From Gemmatimonadaceae bacterium (GTDB lineage Bacteria > Gemmatimonadota > Gemmatimonadetes > Gemmatimonadales > Gemmatimonadaceae): 64,000 bases of DNA. The stretch lies in NCBI GenBank assembly GCA_025930755.1, contig JAICOJ010000001.1:1-64000 (forward strand), written 5' to 3'. Every line of letters starts with the position of its first letter. The first letter of the stretch is position 1. The translations under genes and the position numbers were made by a program. Below are positions 8,797 through 17,459 of the stretch, piece after piece. Under the pieces are notes generated by a model that was not told the origin of the DNA, searched no databases, and saw only the letters and a list, made by a program, of their open reading frames with translations.

Positions 8797-10236
8797 ATGC
8801 GCTCGCAAATGTCCCTCTGCGATCACTGCGAAACCGAGCTTCCCGACGCCGCACGCTTCTGCTTCGTCTGCGGCCGCGATGTCGTTCCGAGCGCCGCGGC
8901 GTCGAGCAAGGCGCATCATGCGCCCGATTCGATCAGCAAGCTCAGGGATCACCTGGCGAAGAGTCTCGACGGCCGGTACAAGCTCCGCGAGCTCCTTGGC
9001 GCCGGCGGCATGGGGGTCGTCTTTCGGGCTGACGATCTCAGCCTCGGCAGACCGGTAGCGGTCAAGGTGCTGCCCACCGAGCTCTCGAGCGACAAGAACA
9101 TCGTCGCGCGCTTTCGCCGGGAAGCGAAGACGGCTGCCAGCCTCGACCATCCTGGCATCATCCCGGTGCTGTCGGTCGAGAGCGACCAGGGGTTGCACTA
9201 CTTCATCATGAAGTACATCGCCGGGCAAACGCTCGAAGCGACGCTGCGGGATGGGCCGCTTCCCGTTCCACTCGCGGTGCAGGTGCTTCGCGAAGCGGCG
9301 GCGGCGCTCGGCTATGCACACCGGCGTGGGGTCGTCCATCGCGATGTGAAGCCGGCGAACATCATGCTCGAGGATGAGCGTGTCACGCTCACCGACTTCG
9401 GCATCTCGAAGGTCGAGTCGACGGCCTCGAGCAGCGCAACGACGGCGGCGCGATTGACGGACCTTGGTACCGTCGTCGGCACACCCGCGTACATGGCGCC
9501 CGAGCAGGCGATCGGTCAGCCCGTCGATGGGCGCACCGACCAGTACGCGCTCGCGGTGGTCGGCTTCGAGATGCTGGCGGGGAAGGTTCCATTCGATGAC
9601 ATCACGCCGCACGCGATCATTCAGCGCCACATCAACAATCTGCCGCCGGACCTGGCGGGTCTGCGGCCCGACGCGCCTCGACACGTCGTGGCGGCGATCT
9701 CCCGCGCGCTCTCGAAGGCGCCGTCGAATCGCTTTCCAACGATGGAGGAGTTCGCCGCCGCGCTCAGTGGTGCGGGATCTCGCGGGACCGCCAACCTCGA
9801 GTTCACGGTGCCGGTCGCCAACGTGACCGAGACAACGCCACGGGCCAAGCCAGCGTCGAAAGGCAGCCGCCTCGGGCGGTGGGCGGCTGTCATCGCGCTG
9901 TTGCTCGCCGGTGTTGGAGCCGCGGCGGCCTGGGCGCGTACCCGGGAAACACCGACGCGGGCGGCGGAGGTCGCGCCATCATCTGCGGAACGGCCCCGCG
10001 AGACACGTCGCCGGTCGGTCTCGTTCACCGTCGAATCAAAGCCGAGTGCGACCGTCTACATCAACGATGTCCGCGTCGGCGAGACACCGCTGGCCGGGCA
10101 CAGGCTCCTCGTCGGTCGCGAGTATCAGATTCTCGTCGTGCGGGCGGGATATCGCCCGAAGCGCGAGACCATCACGACGACGGGCACATCGCCGGTCAAG
10201 CGAAGCTACGTACTGGAGCGCTCCAGACGCCGTTAG
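8797..10236 (+). CDS. Membrane Ser/Thr protein kinase with zinc ribbon and PEGA domain
   Basis: Domain order is a CxxC...CxxC zinc ribbon (residues 8-25), a Hanks-type kinase (~60-320), a membrane helix (~378-397) and an extracytoplasmic PEGA domain (~425-475). Kinase motifs are complete: glycine loop LGAGGMGVVF, Lys90, HRDVKPAN (Asp183), TDFG (Asp200) and GTPAYMAPEQ. Starts at ATG 8797 and ATG 8809 are both possible (479 or 475 aa), with no clear ribosome binding site for either. The PEGA domain probably senses or binds envelope material. The gene is divergent from the carboxypeptidase. Confidence 0.93.
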   Translation: MRSQMSLCDHCETELPDAARFCFVCGRDVVPSAAASSKAHHAPDSISKLRDHLAKSLDGRYKLRELLGAGGMGVVFRADDLSLGRPVAVKVLPTELSSDKNIVARFRREAKTAASLDHPGIIPVLSVESDQGLHYFIMKYIAGQTLEATLRDGPLPVPLAVQVLREAAAALGYAHRRGVVHRDVKPANIMLEDERVTLTDFGISKVESTASSSATTAARLTDLGTVVGTPAYMAPEQAIGQPVDGRTDQYALAVVGFEMLAGKVPFDDITPHAIIQRHINNLPPDLAGLRPDAPRHVVAAISRALSKAPSNRFPTMEEFAAALSGAGSRGTANLEFTVPVANVTETTPRAKPASKGSRLGRWAAVIALLLAGVGAAAAWARTRETPTRAAEVAPSSAERPRETRRRSVSFTVESKPSATVYINDVRVGETPLAGHRLLVGREYQILVVRAGYRPKRETITTTGTSPVKRSYVLERSRRR

Positions 10237-10982
10237 GCGATCTGCAGTCCGAGGTGGAAAGTCCCGCTGTACCCCTCACCCACTTCCGCGACGTCCAGCA
10301 TCAGCTGGTTGCCGTTGCGCCGGAAGATGCCGTCGCCCTCGTTTCGCACCGTACGCTGACCCTTGCTCACATACGGCTCACGCGCATGCACCCGATCCGT
10401 GAGCGCGTCGTCGAAGTAGAGCTGTGACGTGAACTCGTGGCCACGCGGTGCGGACGGCTCCGTCCGCACCTTGAAGTGCGTGTGGACGGTTCGCCCGCGG
10501 TACCAGCCCGGATAGATCGTCATGAAGCGTGCGGTCCCCGTGGCGTCGGTCACCTGATACCCGCGGAGAAAGAGCTGGCCGGTCGTGTCGAACGATGGGT
10601 CTCGCACTCCCGAGTACACGCCATCCGCATCGCACTGCCACAGATCGACGCGCGCCCCGGGCAGCGGCGTGCACGCGCCGCCGGTTCCGATGCGTGACAC
10701 CACGATCGCGATCTGCAGAGGCGCACCCCCCTTGATGGTGCCGTTCTCGGGATCGGATCGAATGTCGGAGCGATCGAGGCGGCCATCCACGAAGTACGGG
10801 CCCTCGGTTTGCTCCGGGCGAACGACGCACGACGGCAGCACACTCCCGGCCGCCGCTCCGCCCTGTGCGACTTCGCGAGAAGGCCTGCATCCCGCGAGTG
10901 CCGCGATGCCCGAGGCGCCGAGGAGCGCGAGAATCTCCCGGCGTGAGAGCAGCCTGCCGACCTGAATGTCGTCGCGGTCCAT
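10233..10982 (-). CDS. Intradiol ring-cleavage dioxygenase, exported lipoprotein
   Basis: The 249-aa protein belongs to the non-haem Fe(III) intradiol dioxygenases (protocatechuate/catechol type). Likely iron ligands are Tyr123, Tyr161, His167 and His169 (YPGWYRGRTVHTHF). The N-terminus reads SRREILALLGASG...LAGC, a twin-arginine-like signal ending in a lipobox, so the enzyme is exported, unusual for catabolic cytoplasmic relatives. A strong AGGAGG lies 6 nt before ATG 10982, which excludes the longer upstream frame. Only 60 bp separate it from the divergent P450. Substrate unknown. Confidence 0.88.
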   Translation of the reverse strand: MDRDDIQVGRLLSRREILALLGASGIAALAGCRPSREVAQGGAAAGSVLPSCVVRPEQTEGPYFVDGRLDRSDIRSDPENGTIKGGAPLQIAIVVSRIGTGGACTPLPGARVDLWQCDADGVYSGVRDPSFDTTGQLFLRGYQVTDATGTARFMTIYPGWYRGRTVHTHFKVRTEPSAPRGHEFTSQLYFDDALTDRVHAREPYVSKGQRTVRNEGDGIFRRNGNQLMLDVAEVGEGYSGTFHLGLQIA

Positions 10983-11042
10983 GGTCCTCCTGGCAAAGGC
11001 GGTCGTTCGGGCACAAACTGTGGTCGTCGCCGCGAATCCGCC

Positions 11043-12389
11043 ATGCCAGCCCTGCGCCGCCCGCCCGGCCCCAAAGGCCACTTCCTCCTCGGCAACCTGC
11101 CCGAGCTGGGCAGCGACATCCTCGAGCTCTTCGCGTCATGCGCGCGCGAGCATGGGGAGGTCGCCTTCCTGAGCCTCGCGGGATGGCCGGCGTTCGTGCT
11201 CAGCAATCCCGAGCACATCGAGCAGGTCCTGGTGACCGACCACAAGAACTTCATCAAGCACACGTTCTTCTGGCGACACGTCCGGGGGATCTTCGGCAAT
11301 GGGCTGCTCACCAGTGAGGGCGACTTCTGGCTTCGTCAGCGCCGTCTCGCGCAGCCGTCGTTCCACCGGGATCGCATCGCGGCCTATGGCGACGTGATGG
11401 TGAGCTACACCGAGCACGCCCTCGACCAGTGGCGAGACGGCGACACGCTCGACGTGCATCACGAGCTCATGCGTCTCACGCTGCTGATCGTCGCGAAGGT
11501 GCTCTTCGATGCCGACGTCGCGCAGGAAGTGGAAACGATCGGCGGCGCGCTCGACGATGCGACGAAGGAGATCGCCTCTCGATTTCGCCGGCCCTTTCGC
11601 ATTCCCGACGCGATTCCGATTCCCGGGAATCTCCGGTACAAGCGGGCCGTTCGCCGGCTCGACGGCGTGGTCCATCGCATCATCGACCAGCATCGCGACC
11701 ACGATGGGCGTGGGGACCTGCTCGGGATGCTCATGCAGGCGCGCGATGACGAGGGTCGTCCCATGACCACCGAGCAGCTCCGCGACGAGGCGATCACCAT
11801 CCTTCTCGCCGGCCACGAGACGACGGCGATCGCACTGTCGTGGACGTGCTATCTGCTCTCGAAGCACCCGGCGGTGGCGGAGAACATCCACACGGAGCTC
11901 ACCGAGGTTTTGGGGAGCACGCGGGCGCCGGCCGTCGCAGATCTGCCACGCCTGCGATTCACCGAGATGGTGGTCATGGAGGCGATGCGGCTCTATCCCC
12001 CGGCGTACGCGTTAGGCCGCGAAGCGGTGAACGATTGCCGCATCGCCGGCTACGAAGTCGCTGCGGGGACATCGATCTTCATCAGTCCCTGGGTCGTGCA
12101 TCGCGATGCGCGCTGGTTCGATCGTCCCGAGGAATTCCTTCCGGAGCGGTGGGCGGGAAACGCGGCGCAGCGGTTGCCCAGGTTCGCCTATTTCCCCTTC
12201 GGCGGCGGTCCGCGCATCTGCATCGGGAACCGATTCGCGATGATGGAAGCGGTGTTGCTCCTCGCCTGCATCGTGCGGCGATTCCGGCTGGTGCTGGATG
12301 ACGAAAAGGGCGTAGCGCTGTTTCCGACGATCACGCTACGCCCCGCGAACGGGATCAGGATGACGGTTCGTCGCCGACGCTCAGTCTGA
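11043..12389 (+). CDS. Cytochrome P450
   Basis: The 448-aa soluble P450 has every hallmark: proline-rich RRPPGPKG start, I-helix AGHETT, K-helix EAMRLYPP (ExxR), FDRPEEFLPERW, and the haem loop FPFGGGPRICIG with Cys393 as the thiolate ligand. It inserts oxygen from O2 into an unknown substrate and needs a redox partner not encoded nearby. It is divergent from the intradiol dioxygenase and probably shares its regulatory region. Confidence 0.95.
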   Translation: MPALRRPPGPKGHFLLGNLPELGSDILELFASCAREHGEVAFLSLAGWPAFVLSNPEHIEQVLVTDHKNFIKHTFFWRHVRGIFGNGLLTSEGDFWLRQRRLAQPSFHRDRIAAYGDVMVSYTEHALDQWRDGDTLDVHHELMRLTLLIVAKVLFDADVAQEVETIGGALDDATKEIASRFRRPFRIPDAIPIPGNLRYKRAVRRLDGVVHRIIDQHRDHDGRGDLLGMLMQARDDEGRPMTTEQLRDEAITILLAGHETTAIALSWTCYLLSKHPAVAENIHTELTEVLGSTRAPAVADLPRLRFTEMVVMEAMRLYPPAYALGREAVNDCRIAGYEVAAGTSIFISPWVVHRDARWFDRPEEFLPERWAGNAAQRLPRFAYFPFGGGPRICIGNRFAMMEAVLLLACIVRRFRLVLDDEKGVALFPTITLRPANGIRMTVRRRRSV

Positions 12390-12752
12390 GCGTTTCTTTC
12401 GCGGCAGACCGCCCCGTCCTCTCGTCGTGTTGTCCGCGCGGTGCGAGCGGCTTCCGGTGACGCCGTGAAGGTTGCCGGTGTTGTCACTCGGTCCATCGCC
12501 GGTCTTCCCGTGCTGATGGTCCTTCGCGAACCGTGTGCGCTCGCTGTTCTTTTCCCCTTCATCATGCTGTTGACGATCTTCGACGAGGCGGCGCTTGCCT
12601 TCTCGCGCGGCCCGTACGCGTTTGCGCTCGACGATTTCCTTGACTGGCTCTGCCGGTGGCGCCTCGTGCAGCTGCTCGACGAAGCGCGCGTGCGTACGCG
12701 GCCCGTGTTGCCCTTCGGCGTGCATCGATCGCGGGTCTCTACGCTTGCCCAT
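12381..12752 (-). CDS. Small hydrophilic His/Arg-rich protein
   Basis: This 123-aa reading frame is very hydrophilic (MHAEGQHGPRTHARFVEQL, then VEDRQQHDEGEKNSERTRFA) and resembles small uncharacterised HAEGQHG/DRQQHDEAEKNSE proteins that I recall from other bacteria. The second of two nearby ATGs (12752) was chosen because GGGAGGA is spaced correctly for it. It overlaps the convergent P450 3' end by 9 bp. The opposite strand is also open here and was rejected. Confidence 0.6.
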   Translation of the reverse strand: MGKRRDPRSMHAEGQHGPRTHARFVEQLHEAPPAEPVKEIVERKRVRAAREGKRRLVEDRQQHDEGEKNSERTRFAKDHQHGKTGDGPSDNTGNLHGVTGSRSHRADNTTRGRGGLPRKKRSD

Positions 12753-12839
12753 GTCCACATGTCCTCCCGATGGTGCGTCAGATGAGGACGACACCTTCAA
12801 CATCGGGGCCACGGACTGCCGGAATGGCCCAATGAAGAA

Positions 12840-12935
12840 ACACGGGCGCTAGAATAGCGCTGGGAAAAGCGCTGGAGAAGCGCTAACAAATCCCAGCGCG
12901 TTTCCAGCGCTCTCAGCGCTTGTTCAGCGCCGCCG
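12840..12935. repeat. AGCGCT-rich repeat hairpin (family H)
   Basis: The palindromic hexamer AGCGCT or its core GCGC recurs about seven times at 8-12 nt spacing. Half of the copies are followed by GGGA or GGAG and the other half are preceded by TCCC or TTTCC, so the region can fold on itself in two registers. It lies just 3' of the phosphofructokinase gene and may terminate it. Architecture resembles the other hairpin elements in this window. Confidence 0.6.
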
Positions 12936-14123
12936 CTAGTCGCTCGTCATGATGAATAGTGGCGCCCCGTCGAACTCGTAGATCGGCCGCAATCGATCGG
13001 TGTTGTAGTACTTCTTGACGTCGACCACTTTCTTCTCCGACGTCACGCTCGTGATCGGCACGCTGTCGTAGACGCCGCGGTGGATGCTGACGAGACGGCC
13101 GTATTGCTTCTTCAGCACCAGCTGCAGGGCGAGATTGCCGAAGGCCATCGGCACGATCGAGTCGAGCGCGTCGGGATCGCCGGAGCGAACGAGGTAGCCG
13201 AGTCGCTGGTTGACGACGTCGATGCGCCGGCCCCTGTTGTATTTCGGTGAGTACTCCTTGAGCGCCGCGGCGATCTTATCGCCCACGCCACCGAGCTTCT
13301 TGTGACCGAACATGTCGGTCTCTTCGCTCTCGAAGCTCATTCCCTCGTGCGCGCTGAGACTCGCGCCCTCGGATACCAGCGCCACCGAATACTTGCTCGT
13401 GTGCCGGTTGTGGTCATAGACCATGAGCTCGGTGAGCTGCTCGACGTCGGCCGCGTACTCGGGGATGAGACAGCGATCGGCCGCGCCGGCCATCGTTGGG
13501 AGTAGCGCGGTGAACCCGGCATATCGGCCAAAGACTTCGATTACCAGAAAGCGCTCGTGCGACCCCGCCGACGTCCGCAGCCGGTGCGTGAGCTCGATCG
13601 TCCGGGTGACGCAGGTGCTGAACCCGATGCAGTAGTCGGTGCCGTAGACGTCGTTGTCCATCGTCTTCGGGATCGCGACGACGTGCATCCCTTCGTCGTG
13701 CAGGCGCTTGCCGTAGCTGAGCGTGTCGTCGCCGCCGATGGGGATGAGCGCGTCCACGCCGATGTGCTCGAGATTCTTGAGCACGTCGGGCGTCACGTCG
13801 TTGACGTCGGCGTCATAACCGCTCAGGTGTGCGGGCACGCGGGCGCGCGGCAGGTGGCTCGGCCGGGTGCGCGACGTGTGGAGGAACGTGCCGCCGGTGC
13901 GACCGGCGCGATTCACGATCGCCTCCGAGAGCTCTTGTACGCTCTCGCTATTGTCCACGCCCTTCTCCCGACTGTAGTCGACGAGACCCGCCCATCCGCG
14001 GCGAATGCCGACGACGCGGTATCCTTCCCGCAGCGCGCGGATGGTGATCGCCCGGATCGCGGGGTTCAAACCGGGGACGTCACCGCCGCCGGTGAGGATC
14101 GCGATGGTTCCCTTGGCAGGCAT
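12936..14123 (-). CDS. 6-phosphofructokinase, pyrophosphate-type active site
   Basis: The 395-aa enzyme phosphorylates fructose 6-phosphate. TGGGDVPGLN binds the phosphoryl donor; IGGDDT (Asp132, Asp133) and PKTMDND (Lys153, catalytic Asp156) form the active site. In the PFK-A family, ATP enzymes have GGDG and G-T-IDND; the GGDD plus PKT combination marks PPi-dependent or group III enzymes. I therefore expect pyrophosphate as donor, which would make the step reversible. The donor assignment is inference from two residues. Confidence 0.88.
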   Translation of the reverse strand: MPAKGTIAILTGGGDVPGLNPAIRAITIRALREGYRVVGIRRGWAGLVDYSREKGVDNSESVQELSEAIVNRAGRTGGTFLHTSRTRPSHLPRARVPAHLSGYDADVNDVTPDVLKNLEHIGVDALIPIGGDDTLSYGKRLHDEGMHVVAIPKTMDNDVYGTDYCIGFSTCVTRTIELTHRLRTSAGSHERFLVIEVFGRYAGFTALLPTMAGAADRCLIPEYAADVEQLTELMVYDHNRHTSKYSVALVSEGASLSAHEGMSFESEETDMFGHKKLGGVGDKIAAALKEYSPKYNRGRRIDVVNQRLGYLVRSGDPDALDSIVPMAFGNLALQLVLKKQYGRLVSIHRGVYDSVPITSVTSEKKVVDVKKYYNTDRLRPIYEFDGAPLFIMTSD

Positions 14124-14135
14124 GGGAGCTAAAAA

Positions 14136-14173
14136 AGGCGATAAGGGCGCTTACGGCGCTAGGGGCGCTGAAG
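14136..14173. repeat. Four tandem 9-bp GGCGCTnnn units
   Basis: Upstream of the phosphofructokinase start the sequence reads GGCGATAAG, GGCGCTTAC, GGCGCTAGG, GGCGCTGAA, i.e. four tandem 9-mers. It abuts the family A hairpin. It lies in the phosphofructokinase leader and may affect its expression; no function is demonstrated. Confidence 0.6.
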
Positions 14174-14331
14174 GAGGGGTCAGGAGTCAGGAGTCAGGGG
14201 TCAGGGGTGGAAAGGGGCCGCCGCGCTTCGCGCGGCCGGCCCTCATCAGATGAGCGCGGCAGCTTCGCTGCCGCGCCTTTCCTTCCCTGACTCCTGACTC
14301 CTGACCCCTGACTCCTGACTCCTGACTCCTC
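14174..14331. repeat. Hairpin element, family A (TCAGGAG heptamers)
   Basis: The left arm (14178-14210) has four tandem TCAGGAG/TCAGGGG units and the right arm (14284-14330) has six inverted units (CTCCTGA). The spacer carries further perfect hairpins, including GCGCGGCAGC-TTC-GCTGCCGCGC at 14254-14276 and CCGCGC-TTCG-type pairing at 14221. It begins directly after the stop of the L,D-transpeptidase gene. Confidence 0.85.
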
Positions 14332-16080
14332 CTAATCCGCCAACTTCCTCAGCTCCTCCAACAGGGCAACCTCTCGCGGCGACGGGATCGCCGACCGCTC
14401 GACGAGCTTCACGAGCTCGCTGTCCCGCTCGTACAGGTCGTTTGCGAACCAGAGCGTTCCGTCGCGAACGTACGCTGTGAAGTAGACGATGTAGACGGGG
14501 ATCTTCTCCTTGAGCACGACCTGGCGGTTCGGCCCGCGTACCGCGCGCTGGATGCGCTCCTCCGTCCAGCCGGGCATGCCCGACAGAGCGTACTGCGCCA
14601 GCTCGTGCGGCTTCTGAACGCGAATGCATCCGTGGCTGAATGCGCGCACATCGCGGTCGAACAACGAGTGGTCCGGCGTGTCGTGAAGATAGATGTTGAG
14701 ATCGTTCGGGAAAATGAACTTGACGGTGCCCAGCGCGTTCTTCTCCCCGGGACGCTGACGGATGCGCGGACCGCCGCGATCTTCGACGATCTCGTAGTCG
14801 TTTCGCTCCAGGTAGCCCGGGTCGGCGTTGATCTTCGGCCAAAGCTCTTCCTCCGCGATCTTCTTCGGCACGTTCCAGTACGGCGCGAACTCCAGATACG
14901 TCATCGAGTCGGCGAACGCGGGCGTCGCCTGGTCCGCATAGTCCTGACCGACGATGACCCGCATGGACAGGACAGGCCGCCCATCCTCGTACGCGTCGAG
15001 CCGGAAGGCGGGAACGTTGACGTAGATGTACCGGTCGCCTAACGAACGCGGCATCCACCGATAGCGCTCGAGATTCGCCATGATCTGTCCCGCGCGGTAC
15101 TCCGCGGTCTGATTGAGCGACGCGAGCGTACCGGGCCCGAGGATGCTGTCGACGACGATGCCGTGCCTGCGCTGGAAGGTCGCAACGGCGCCAGCGAGCT
15201 CACCTTCGTAGATCGCCCGCCCGGTGGAATCGGTGGTGATGTCGCCGCGGTCGATGAACTCCTCGACGGCGAGACGCTCGCGGAGCGCCCTCAAGCGCTC
15301 GACTTGCGCGGTGTCACCGGGGCGAAGCGACGGGCCACCGGGGACCTTGGTCCAGCCGCCTGCGGCCGCAATCTCACGGTACCGCTTGAGCTGCTCGCGG
15401 AGCGCGGTGTACTGCTCGTCCTGCGGGCGCATGAGTTCGATCGCCCGCGCGAGCGGGCTTCCGCGCAGCGTACGCGCGAGCAAACTGTCGACGTCGGCCG
15501 TCGACTGCCGAATTCGCCAGTCGGGGGACACCTTCCCCGGGTCGATCTGGCCGGTGAGCAGATCTTCGCCGAGCGCGACGTAGATCGACGTCAGCACCAC
15601 ATCCGCCTCGGCCAACTGCTCCACGCGCGGACGACGGTTCTTGTCGATGGGCGCGAGGGCCGCACGAAGCTCCTCCAGCGGGTATGCGGTGCCGACGAGC
15701 CCGTGCTCGTGCACGGTCGACAGGGCATCGACCAGCTGGTCCGCACGCTCGCTGTCGGCGTCTTCTTCCAGCCAAAGCGGCACGTTCTGGTAGTACTCGT
15801 ACAGCTTGACGACGCGCGCCCAGTCGCCCTCGTCGAGCCCCTTGGGCCGCTTCCCGCTCGCGACACGGGCCTCGATCGCCTGCTGAATCGCGGCAACCGG
15901 GATGTTCCGGACCTTGGTGAGGCCGTGTGGGCTCCACGTCTCCGCGACGTCGCCCAGGTGGCTCTCGGGGGTCGCCGCGTCCTGGTTCCGGCACCCGGCG
16001 GCGAGCGCGACCGCCAGTATGGCTATGCCGAGGAGCCCCGCGCGACGACGCGCCAGGGGCCCGTGCAGCGTATCTTGCAT
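14332..16080 (-). CDS. L,D-transpeptidase (YcbB/LdtD-like), lipoprotein
   Basis: The 582-aa protein starts at ATG 16080 so that an export signal ends in a lipobox (LAAGC). It has a scaffold region, a peptidoglycan-binding domain (~315-350, GAVATFQRRHGIVVDSILG) and a YkuD domain with HDTPDHSLF and SHGCIRVQKP; Cys485 is the nucleophile. It forms 3-3 or protein cross-links in peptidoglycan. The 31 codons upstream in the same frame lack a signal and were dropped. It is divergent from the HhH lipoprotein. The stop abuts a family A hairpin. Confidence 0.92.
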   Translation of the reverse strand: MQDTLHGPLARRRAGLLGIAILAVALAAGCRNQDAATPESHLGDVAETWSPHGLTKVRNIPVAAIQQAIEARVASGKRPKGLDEGDWARVVKLYEYYQNVPLWLEEDADSERADQLVDALSTVHEHGLVGTAYPLEELRAALAPIDKNRRPRVEQLAEADVVLTSIYVALGEDLLTGQIDPGKVSPDWRIRQSTADVDSLLARTLRGSPLARAIELMRPQDEQYTALREQLKRYREIAAAGGWTKVPGGPSLRPGDTAQVERLRALRERLAVEEFIDRGDITTDSTGRAIYEGELAGAVATFQRRHGIVVDSILGPGTLASLNQTAEYRAGQIMANLERYRWMPRSLGDRYIYVNVPAFRLDAYEDGRPVLSMRVIVGQDYADQATPAFADSMTYLEFAPYWNVPKKIAEEELWPKINADPGYLERNDYEIVEDRGGPRIRQRPGEKNALGTVKFIFPNDLNIYLHDTPDHSLFDRDVRAFSHGCIRVQKPHELAQYALSGMPGWTEERIQRAVRGPNRQVVLKEKIPVYIVYFTAYVRDGTLWFANDLYERDSELVKLVERSAIPSPREVALLEELRKLAD

Positions 16081-16206
16081 GTGGGATAAGTCTCCGTTCG
16101 AGTAGCCTTCGAGCCTGACAATGGCAGAAGCAGTGCCACAGGAACAGGGCCGATTTCGCGCCGTGCGGAGCATGTCAAACCGTCAACGCCAACCGCAGGA
16201 GCCCCG

Positions 16207-16737
16207 ATGATTCGCGCGCGTGCCTCGCTTGTCCCATTTACCCTCGTTCTGGCCGTCTCGATCCTCGCGTGCGGTGACGCAGCCCGCGACGGTGATCAGG
16301 CGATGGACACGACCGCCTCCGGGGCGGCCGAAACCACCGCCTCGGCCGGGTCCACCGAGAGCTCCGGCGCCTTTCTCGATCCGAACACGGCGACCCGGGA
16401 GCAGCTGCTCGCCCTTCCGGGGATGGATTCCGCGGCAGCAGCGGCGGTGGTGCAGGGTCGTCCTTATGCCAACATGACCGCGGTCGATCGCGCCCTCGGA
16501 AGCCACCTCACCGAGGCCGAGCGCGACAGCGTGTATACGCGGCTCTGGCGGCCGATCGACCTCAACAGCGCGAGCGATGAGGAGATCCTGCTGATCCCCG
16601 GCGTCGGCCCGCGCATGCAGCACGAGTTCGAGGAATACCGTCCGTACAACTCGATCGAGCGCTTCCGTCGAGAGATCGGCAAATACGTCGACAGCGCCGA
16701 GGTGGCGCGGCTCGAGAGGTACGTCACGATTCGGTGA
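16207..16737 (+). CDS. Helix-hairpin-helix (ComEA-like) lipoprotein
   Basis: This 176-aa protein has a lipoprotein signal (SILAC, Cys21), a low-complexity Ala/Thr/Ser linker, and two helix-hairpin-helix units of the ComEA type: DPNTATREQLLALPGMD (~58) and DLNSASDEEILLIPGVGP (~118). ComEA-like proteins bind DNA at the surface, but many lipoprotein HhH homologues are uncharacterised. The stop overlaps GTG 16734 of the next frame. Confidence 0.85.
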   Translation: MIRARASLVPFTLVLAVSILACGDAARDGDQAMDTTASGAAETTASAGSTESSGAFLDPNTATREQLLALPGMDSAAAAAVVQGRPYANMTAVDRALGSHLTEAERDSVYTRLWRPIDLNSASDEEILLIPGVGPRMQHEFEEYRPYNSIERFRREIGKYVDSAEVARLERYVTIR

Positions 16738-16754
16738 TCGCGATAGTGAAGGAG

Positions 16755-16842
16755 GAACGAGGAATGAGGAACGAGGAAGCCACGGGTGGGAGCTTGCACG
16801 CAGGAGCATCCGACCAGCTTCCTCGTTCCTCATTCCTCGTTC
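16755..16842. repeat. Hairpin element, family B copy 1 (GAGGAAC heptamers), inside a gene start
   Basis: Perfect 26-bp inverted repeat: left arm 16755-16780, loop of 36 nt, right arm 16817-16842. Arms are tandem GAGGAAC/GAGGAAT units. The left arm contains the ATG at 16764, and both arms are translated as the N-terminus of the DUF4230 protein (MRNEE... and ...LPRSSFLVR). Confidence 0.92.
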
Positions 16843-17447
16843 GTTTTCGCCCGTGGCTCCTCCCCGTAGCGGCCACGGCGCTCATCCTCGGCATCGGGCT
16901 TCAGCAGTGCTCGACGATCGGCGGATTTCTCACCGGTCGGAAGAACACGACCACGGTTACGCATGAGCTCGTCGTCGACCGCGTGCAGAACGTGGCGAAG
17001 CTCGTGTCGGTCGAGGCCACCGTTCGGGACGTGCTGGTCTACCGCAACACCTGGTATGGGTCGACCAAGCAATCGCTGGTGGTGGTGACGGCACGGCTCC
17101 TCGCCGGGGTCGATCTCAAATCGGGCGCGGACGTGAAGATCGATGAGCAAGCACGCCGTATCGACATCTCGTTGCCGCACGCGTCGCTGCTCGCGACGGA
17201 AGTGACCGATATCAACACCTACGACGAGCAGCGCGGCCTGTGGAACCCGTTCCGATCGGAGGATCGCGATCGGATTTTTCAGTTGGCCCGCCAGCAGCTC
17301 GCGCGATCGGCGGAGCAGATGCGGCTGACGACGCGCGCCGAGGCGAGCGCGAAAGAGATGCTGGAGACGATGTTCGGCGTCGACGGGTGGGTCGCGGAGG
17401 TCACCTTTCGGGACGTCCCTACGGTCAGAACGAGGGACGAGGAATGA
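16764..17447 (+). CDS. DUF4230 family membrane-anchored protein
   Basis: A hydrophobic segment (PWLLPVAATALILGIGLQQC) is followed by a DUF4230 domain (VTHELVVDRVQNVAKLVSVEA...ARLLAGVDL...IDISLPHASLL). The function is unknown. Start choice is difficult. ATG 16764 has GGAGG 8 nt upstream; both are parts of a family B hairpin. GTG 16734 overlapping the previous stop is the alternative. The last residues (RTRDEE) are also encoded by family B units. The protein ends are therefore repeat-derived, while the domain itself is intact. Confidence 0.8.
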   Translation: MRNEEATGGSLHAGASDQLPRSSFLVRFRPWLLPVAATALILGIGLQQCSTIGGFLTGRKNTTTVTHELVVDRVQNVAKLVSVEATVRDVLVYRNTWYGSTKQSLVVVTARLLAGVDLKSGADVKIDEQARRIDISLPHASLLATEVTDINTYDEQRGLWNPFRSEDRDRIFQLARQQLARSAEQMRLTTRAEASAKEMLETMFGVDGWVAEVTFRDVPTVRTRDEE

Positions 17448-17459
17448 GGAGGAGGAAAC
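17424..17459. repeat. Partial family B arm providing a ribosome binding site
   Basis: A half-arm of family B units (GAACGAGGGACGAGGAATG) spans the DUF4230 stop and runs into AGGAGGAGG just before ATG 17460, so the repeat contributes the Shine-Dalgarno sequence of the next gene. No facing arm is seen nearby. Confidence 0.75.

Noticed and set aside
12441-12785. 114-aa plus-strand frame opposite the small hydrophilic protein
   Set aside because: No ribosome binding site; the minus-strand product has a well-placed GGGAGGA and a recognisable small-protein pattern.
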